24,597 nt of DNA from CAYWFF01 sp964458085. Lineage in GTDB: Bacteria > Patescibacteriota > Microgenomatia > UBA8517. Every line of letters starts with the position of its first letter. Within the stretch, counting starts at the first letter, position 1. The notes beneath the pieces were generated by a model. It searched no databases. It was given only the letters and a program-made list of their open reading frames with translations, and was not told the DNA's origin. This document shows positions 21,893 to 24,597 of this stretch, in pieces. The position numbers and the translations under genes were made by a program. The stretch covers positions 1-24,597 of the forward strand of contig CAYWFF010000012.1 of assembly GCA_964458085.1 (NCBI GenBank), written 5' to 3'.

Positions 21893-23068
21893 TTATTTAG
21901 CTTTCGGGTATGTTTCCACTATTTTGGCGATTTTTTGTACAAACACTTCTTTTGAAAACATTTGGGCATTCTTTTGAATCACTTTTCTATCCCACTTTTT
22001 ATTTACTACCCTATTAACTGCATCTCTAATTGTTCTGGTGTTAACATCATTAACCAAAATTCCCGTTTTGCCGTCAATAATTGATTCTTTAAACCCTCCA
22101 CCGTTAAAAGCAATAACCGGAGTACCCGCAGCTTGAGCTTCTACAACAGTCATTCCGAAATCTTCATCTTTGGCAAGAGCGATAAAACCTAACGCTTCTG
22201 CATAAAGTTTGTATAACTTTTGATCATCGACTCTTCCCAGAAGTTCAATATTTCCACCTGATAGTTTTTCCAAATTAGCTGCGACTTCAGAAAAGCCGGC
22301 TGCTTCCCCGACTATTTTTAATTTATAATCTGTATCCTTAAATGCTTTAACTGCTTCTTCCAAACCCTTCGCCCCAACTAGTCTTGAGACGATCAAAAAA
22401 TAATTCTCTTGTTTTTCTTTTTTCGGACCTTTTACTGCAACACGAATCCTCTCAGCTTCAACAGGAGGGTAAATTACAGTCGCTTCCCGTCTGTAAAACT
22501 TTTTTATTCTCTCTTTTACATTTATTGAATTAGCAATAAATACATCTACACCTGAAAATATTTTCGTATTTTTTATCCCGTTTCTCTTGACCCGATCCGG
22601 TTCTTGTGCCGTTTTAAAATCATAAATACGCATAAAGTGTCCCACAATAGCTGCGTAAACTCTAACTGGCCAGTATTTAGTAAAGCCGACTGATGTTTCA
22701 TATCCGTAAAGCCACCGGGGCGGTGTGTGACAATAACAAATCACCTTGGTGTTTTTGCCAATTTTGAAACCTCGGGCAACATACCAGCTGGCAGAAGTTA
22801 TCACAATATCGTATTCCGAAAGATCCATAGTTTGCCAAATTGCCGGAGTAAGAAACCTCAAAGGACTGTAAAGCTTCCCGACTTTTAAAATCGGAGCAAG
22901 AAAACTCTCATAAATTTTTCTGTCCTGAAACGCTTTGCCGGCAGCCGAGTTTTTAACCTGAAAAGCAGTGTAAATGGGAGCATCAGGGTACAGGTCGGAT
23001 AATACTCTAAGTACTCTCTCAGCGCCTCCATACTCTTTGATGTAATCGTGCACCAGAGCTATTTTCAT
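21893..23068 (-). CDS. GT4 family glycosyltransferase (mannosyltransferase-like)
   Basis: A 391-aa GT-B glycosyltransferase starting MKIALVHDYIKEYGGAERVL, typical of GT4 enzymes that extend surface polysaccharides. The donor domain shows VSRLVGAKGLEEAVKAF, VGEAAG, and EDFGMTVVEAQAAGTPVIAFNGGG, with the EX7E pair. Similar proteins are annotated as mannosyltransferases, but the donor cannot be proven here. Its start codon lies 5 nt from the left inverted arm around the first four-helix-bundle gene, so its native promoter may have been displaced, and no convincing -10 or Shine-Dalgarno is visible. Distinct from the GT4 at 17183, with low similarity outside motifs. Confidence 0.9.
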   Translation of the reverse strand: MKIALVHDYIKEYGGAERVLRVLSDLYPDAPIYTAFQVKNSAAGKAFQDRKIYESFLAPILKVGKLYSPLRFLTPAIWQTMDLSEYDIVITSASWYVARGFKIGKNTKVICYCHTPPRWLYGYETSVGFTKYWPVRVYAAIVGHFMRIYDFKTAQEPDRVKRNGIKNTKIFSGVDVFIANSINVKERIKKFYRREATVIYPPVEAERIRVAVKGPKKEKQENYFLIVSRLVGAKGLEEAVKAFKDTDYKLKIVGEAAGFSEVAANLEKLSGGNIELLGRVDDQKLYKLYAEALGFIALAKDEDFGMTVVEAQAAGTPVIAFNGGGFKESIIDGKTGILVNDVNTRTIRDAVNRVVNKKWDRKVIQKNAQMFSKEVFVQKIAKIVETYPKAK

Positions 23069-23091
23069 AAATATGAATTAAGAATTATGTG

Positions 23092-23463
23092 TTATGGATT
23101 ACGTGTTTTCATTCCTTTTATTAATCCGTTAATAAGTTTGTGAACTATAACACTCTGCTGAAAAAGTTTATTGTAAGTTTCATCATCTATATAATTAACA
23201 TCTCGAGTAACTAATAATTGATTTTGCAACTCAGTGAGAGAACCTAAAGACATACTAAAAAACTGAATTTTTTCCTTTATTCCCCGTCTACTAAATCCTT
23301 CAGCAATGTTGCTTGTAACTGATACACTACTTCTTCTCATTTGATCAATAAGCGCAAAAGTTTCATTCTTCGGAAACTTTGAAGTTACACTGTAAGTCGT
23401 TAAAACTAGTTTATGTCCTTCTTTCCATGCGTTTAAGTCATTAAACGTTTTTATCGTTCCCAT
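23092..23463 (-). CDS. Four-helix-bundle protein, S23/IVS type (copy A)
   Basis: A 123-aa all-helical protein of the TIGR02436 / S23 family first known from intervening sequences of 23S rRNA genes and structurally related to the Avd accessory protein of diversity-generating retroelements. Family features are DLNAWKEGHKLV, SKFPKNETFALIDQMRR, SVTSNIAEGF, and GSLTELQNQLL. No enzymatic residues are expected; RNA or nucleic-acid binding is suggested for the family. A TAGAAT box 5 nt before the ATG lies within the inverted repeat. It is a clear paralogue of the gene at 24019, including a 26-nt identical stretch over the IAEGF region. Confidence 0.9.
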   Translation of the reverse strand: MGTIKTFNDLNAWKEGHKLVLTTYSVTSKFPKNETFALIDQMRRSSVSVTSNIAEGFSRRGIKEKIQFFSMSLGSLTELQNQLLVTRDVNYIDDETYNKLFQQSVIVHKLINGLIKGMKTRNP

Positions 23464-23468
23464 AATTC

Positions 23469-23474
23469 ATTCTA
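23469..23474 (-). promoter_or_regulatory. -10-like box within the cassette A right arm
   Basis: TAGAAT on the minus strand, 5 nt before ATG 23461-23463. The promoter-like element is part of the inverted repeat, so the cassette may carry its own expression signal. Confidence 0.4.
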
Positions 23475-23487
23475 CATAATTCTCAAT

Positions 23488-23976
23488 TCATACTTCTACC
23501 TGCTTCTTAAGTTTATGATATACATTCCACCTGCCCATTGCAGCGTACATTGCAAGTTCTGTTTCAATGGTGGTAACTCGTACAGCAACGCTTCCCACAT
23601 TAATTTCAGTTACTTCATCTTCTGATGCGTCAAACACCTCACTCCATGTTTTCTCTACAACTTTGCCTTTCTGTTTTTTAAATTTCCTAATTTGCCAATC
23701 ACCATATACTTCTACGGGAATGTCGTTAACAAGAAAAGTTCCAAAATAGGACTTGAAATGTTCTCCGGGCTTATAAATCAATGTAGTTTTACGATATTTT
23801 TTCAGGAAATCGTTAGCGGCTAGTGCAGTTTCTTTGTCTGTCAAAATGTCAATGTCGTCAACATTCATATCATACCCCTGCAGGACCACTGAAGTTGTAC
23901 CCCGAAATGCATACTGTTTACCCTTAAGTAGTTTCGCTAGTAAAATTACCGTTTCTTCGAATTTTGCTGGAATCAT
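23488..23976 (-). CDS. Nucleotidyltransferase-fold protein (MNT/AbiEii-like)
   Basis: A 162-aa protein with the start of a nucleotidyltransferase fold: FRGTTSVVLQGY (24-35; the hG[ST] motif), then VDDIDIL (39-45) with the paired metal-binding acidic residues Asp41 and Asp43. A later PVEVYGDWQ may supply the third acidic residue. Such single-domain proteins include antitoxin-like, AbiEii-like and aminoglycoside-transferase-like members, and I cannot choose among them. It lies between two four-helix-bundle cassettes, its stop codon within one repeat and its start 6 nt from the other. GATACT, part of the heptamer tract, ends 7 nt before the ATG. Confidence 0.65.
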   Translation of the reverse strand: MIPAKFEETVILLAKLLKGKQYAFRGTTSVVLQGYDMNVDDIDILTDKETALAANDFLKKYRKTTLIYKPGEHFKSYFGTFLVNDIPVEVYGDWQIRKFKKQKGKVVEKTWSEVFDASEDEVTEINVGSVAVRVTTIETELAMYAAMGRWNVYHKLKKQVEV

Positions 23977-23982
23977 AGTATC

Positions 23983-24428
23983 TAGTATCAGGTATTTAGT
24001 ATCTGGTAGAAAATTAATTTAGGTATTTTTCAAATATTTAATTAATCCGCTTATTAACTTTTGTGTACCCGCTAACACTTCCATGATTTTTTGAAACTCA
24101 TTGATTTGAATGTAGGACAAATCTTTTGCGATAAGCAGTTGGTTTTCCAGTTCAGTAATAGAACCAAGTGCAATATAATAAAATTGAATTTTTTCCTTTT
24201 TTCCCTGACGGGCAAAACCTTCAGCAATGTTGCTTGTAACTGAAGTTGCACATCTTCTCATTTGATCAGTTAATGAATATATTTCTCTTTGAGGAAACTT
24301 TGAAGTTATATTGTAAAGCAAGAGTACTAATTTGTGACCCTCCTGCCAAGCTAATAAATCAGTAAAATTTTTAATCTTTGTGTCCATTTTCTGCATACTA
24401 GCTACTTGCTACTAGATACCTGATACTA
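23983..24428. repeat. 27-bp imperfect inverted repeat of heptamers enclosing a four-helix-bundle ORF (cassette B)
   Basis: The left arm (23983-24009, plus strand) and the reverse complement of the right arm (24402-24428) agree at 23 of 27 positions, including TAGTATCAGGTAT. Each arm is a tandem array of seven-base words of the type TAGTATC, AGGTATT, AAGTAGC. Five words can be counted on the left (from 23977) and seven on the right (to 24442). The right array runs into the stop codon of the exonuclease gene. Confidence 0.7.
24019..24387 (-). CDS. Four-helix-bundle protein, S23/IVS type (copy B)
   Basis: A 122-aa protein from the Met at 24385-24387 (an upstream Met at 24394-24396 lies in the heptamer tract). 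Motifs match copy A: DLLAWQEGHKLVL, SKFPQREIYSLTDQMRR, SVTSNIAEGF, KKEKIQF and GSITELENQLL; about half the residues are the same by eye. The C-terminal helix differs most. It belongs to TIGR02436 / S23. The heptamer TAGTAT stands 7 nt before the preferred ATG and could act as a -10. The ORF sits between the two arms of the heptamer inverted repeat. Function unknown; nucleic-acid binding is suggested for the family. Confidence 0.88.
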   Translation of the reverse strand: MDTKIKNFTDLLAWQEGHKLVLLLYNITSKFPQREIYSLTDQMRRCATSVTSNIAEGFARQGKKEKIQFYYIALGSITELENQLLIAKDLSYIQINEFQKIMEVLAGTQKLISGLIKYLKNT

Positions 24429-24439
24429 ATTACTTGCTA

Positions 24440-24597
24440 CTAAAACAGGCTTCCCTGCTTTTCTTTCGCTAATGCTTCACCTGCATCTACCACTCTTTTA
24501 GATAAGGTTTTAAAGCCGAAATTTTCAAAAAGCTTTAGCAATCCCGGACTATCAATTTGCCACTTAGCCATTTCGGTAAAATTAAATTCAACCGGAA
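24440..24597 (-). CDS. 5'-3' exonuclease (PolA N-terminal domain type), C-terminal end (partial)
   Basis: An open frame runs from the right edge to TAG 24440-24442, giving 51 residues. The segment VEFNFTEMAKW followed by LLKLFENFGFKTLSKRV fits the end of the 5'-3' exonuclease domain of DNA polymerase I (the LxxLFxxLGFxxLLxRL element). The protein stops about 18 residues later, so if the match is right it is a stand-alone exonuclease without a polymerase domain. Its stop codon overlaps the heptamer array of the adjacent four-helix-bundle cassette. The identification rests on a short stretch. Confidence 0.55.
   Translation of the reverse strand, partial: PVEFNFTEMAKWQIDSPGLLKLFENFGFKTLSKRVVDAGEALAKEKQGSLF

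Larger units (their letters stand above)
23073..23491. repeat. 31-bp imperfect inverted repeat enclosing a four-helix-bundle ORF (cassette A)
   Basis: The left arm (23073-23103) and the reverse complement of the right arm (23461-23491) agree at 25 of 31 positions. Both open ATGAATT and share AGAATTATGT. The left arm contains the ORF's stop codon and last codons; the right arm contains its start codon and the stop codon of the neighbouring nucleotidyltransferase-like gene. The arms consist of GAATTATG-like quasi-repeats. The transcript could fold into a long stem closing off the whole ORF. Confidence 0.7.

Noticed and set aside
23092..24396. Diversity-generating retroelement based on Avd-like four-helix-bundle proteins
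   Set aside because: No reverse transcriptase and no template/variable repeat pair with adenine-biased differences is present.
23977..24442. CRISPR array
   Set aside because: The repeats are seven-base words without spacers, arranged as an inverted pair around an ORF, with no cas genes.

Overview
The window looks like an accessory-poor, A+T-leaning chromosome segment of a Candidate Phyla Radiation (Patescibacteria) bacterium, most likely Microgenomates-like. That placement is inference. It rests on the mix of small membrane genes, DUF5654, stand-alone four-helix-bundle (S23/IVS-type) genes, an archaeal-type ATP-dependent DNA ligase, a CvpA-CAP fusion, two membrane-anchored DsbA proteins and very tight packing. 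TGA is used as an ordinary stop in several genes, so the Gracilibacteria/Absconditabacteria code does not apply. Almost everything is on the minus strand. The plus-strand exceptions are a SpoU methyltransferase tail, a histidine phosphatase and a DUF5654 gene.

Layout. 1-2760: end of a SpoU rRNA/tRNA methyltransferase, then (minus) a DsbA-like oxidase, thioredoxin reductase, a disordered acidic protein and thioredoxin. 2760-3244: a hairpin-rich non-coding stretch and tRNA-Ser(UGA), whose 3' end is partly duplicated nearby. 3245-8522: small membrane protein, M32 carboxypeptidase, histidine phosphatase, DsbB and a second DsbA, a YdjM/DUF457-like membrane protein, and a CvpA-CAP protein. 8731-10537: 94-aa protein, peptidyl-tRNA hydrolase, isoaspartyl methyltransferase, DUF4870-like protein. 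10692-14110: CaCA antiporter overlapped by a P2-type (calcium-type) ATPase. 14131-17143: DNA ligase, small membrane protein, Fic protein. 17183-19571: GT4 glycosyltransferase, NAD(P)HX dehydratase, DUF5654. 19578-21815: disordered protein, RecF, Fpg. 21893-24597: GT4 glycosyltransferase, four-helix-bundle gene, nucleotidyltransferase-like gene, second four-helix-bundle gene, and the end of a 5'-3' exonuclease.

Genes working together. TrxA/TrxB supply reducing power inside the cell, while two DsbA-like proteins and DsbB form an oxidising disulfide pathway at the membrane. Ligase, RecF, Fpg and the 5'-3' exonuclease form a loose repair neighbourhood. The P-type ATPase and CaCA exchanger are translationally coupled and look like a cation (Ca2+) export pair.

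Two signals stand out. First, a large fraction of genes have a sigma70-type -10 box 5-9 nt before the start codon, which predicts leaderless transcripts; this moves several starts to internal Met codons. Internal operon genes instead show Shine-Dalgarno sequences or overlaps. Second, each four-helix-bundle ORF is enclosed by its own imperfect 27-31 bp inverted repeat made of short quasi-repeats, like the intervening sequences known from 23S rRNA genes. Related heptamer words also occur inside nnrD and at the end of fic.
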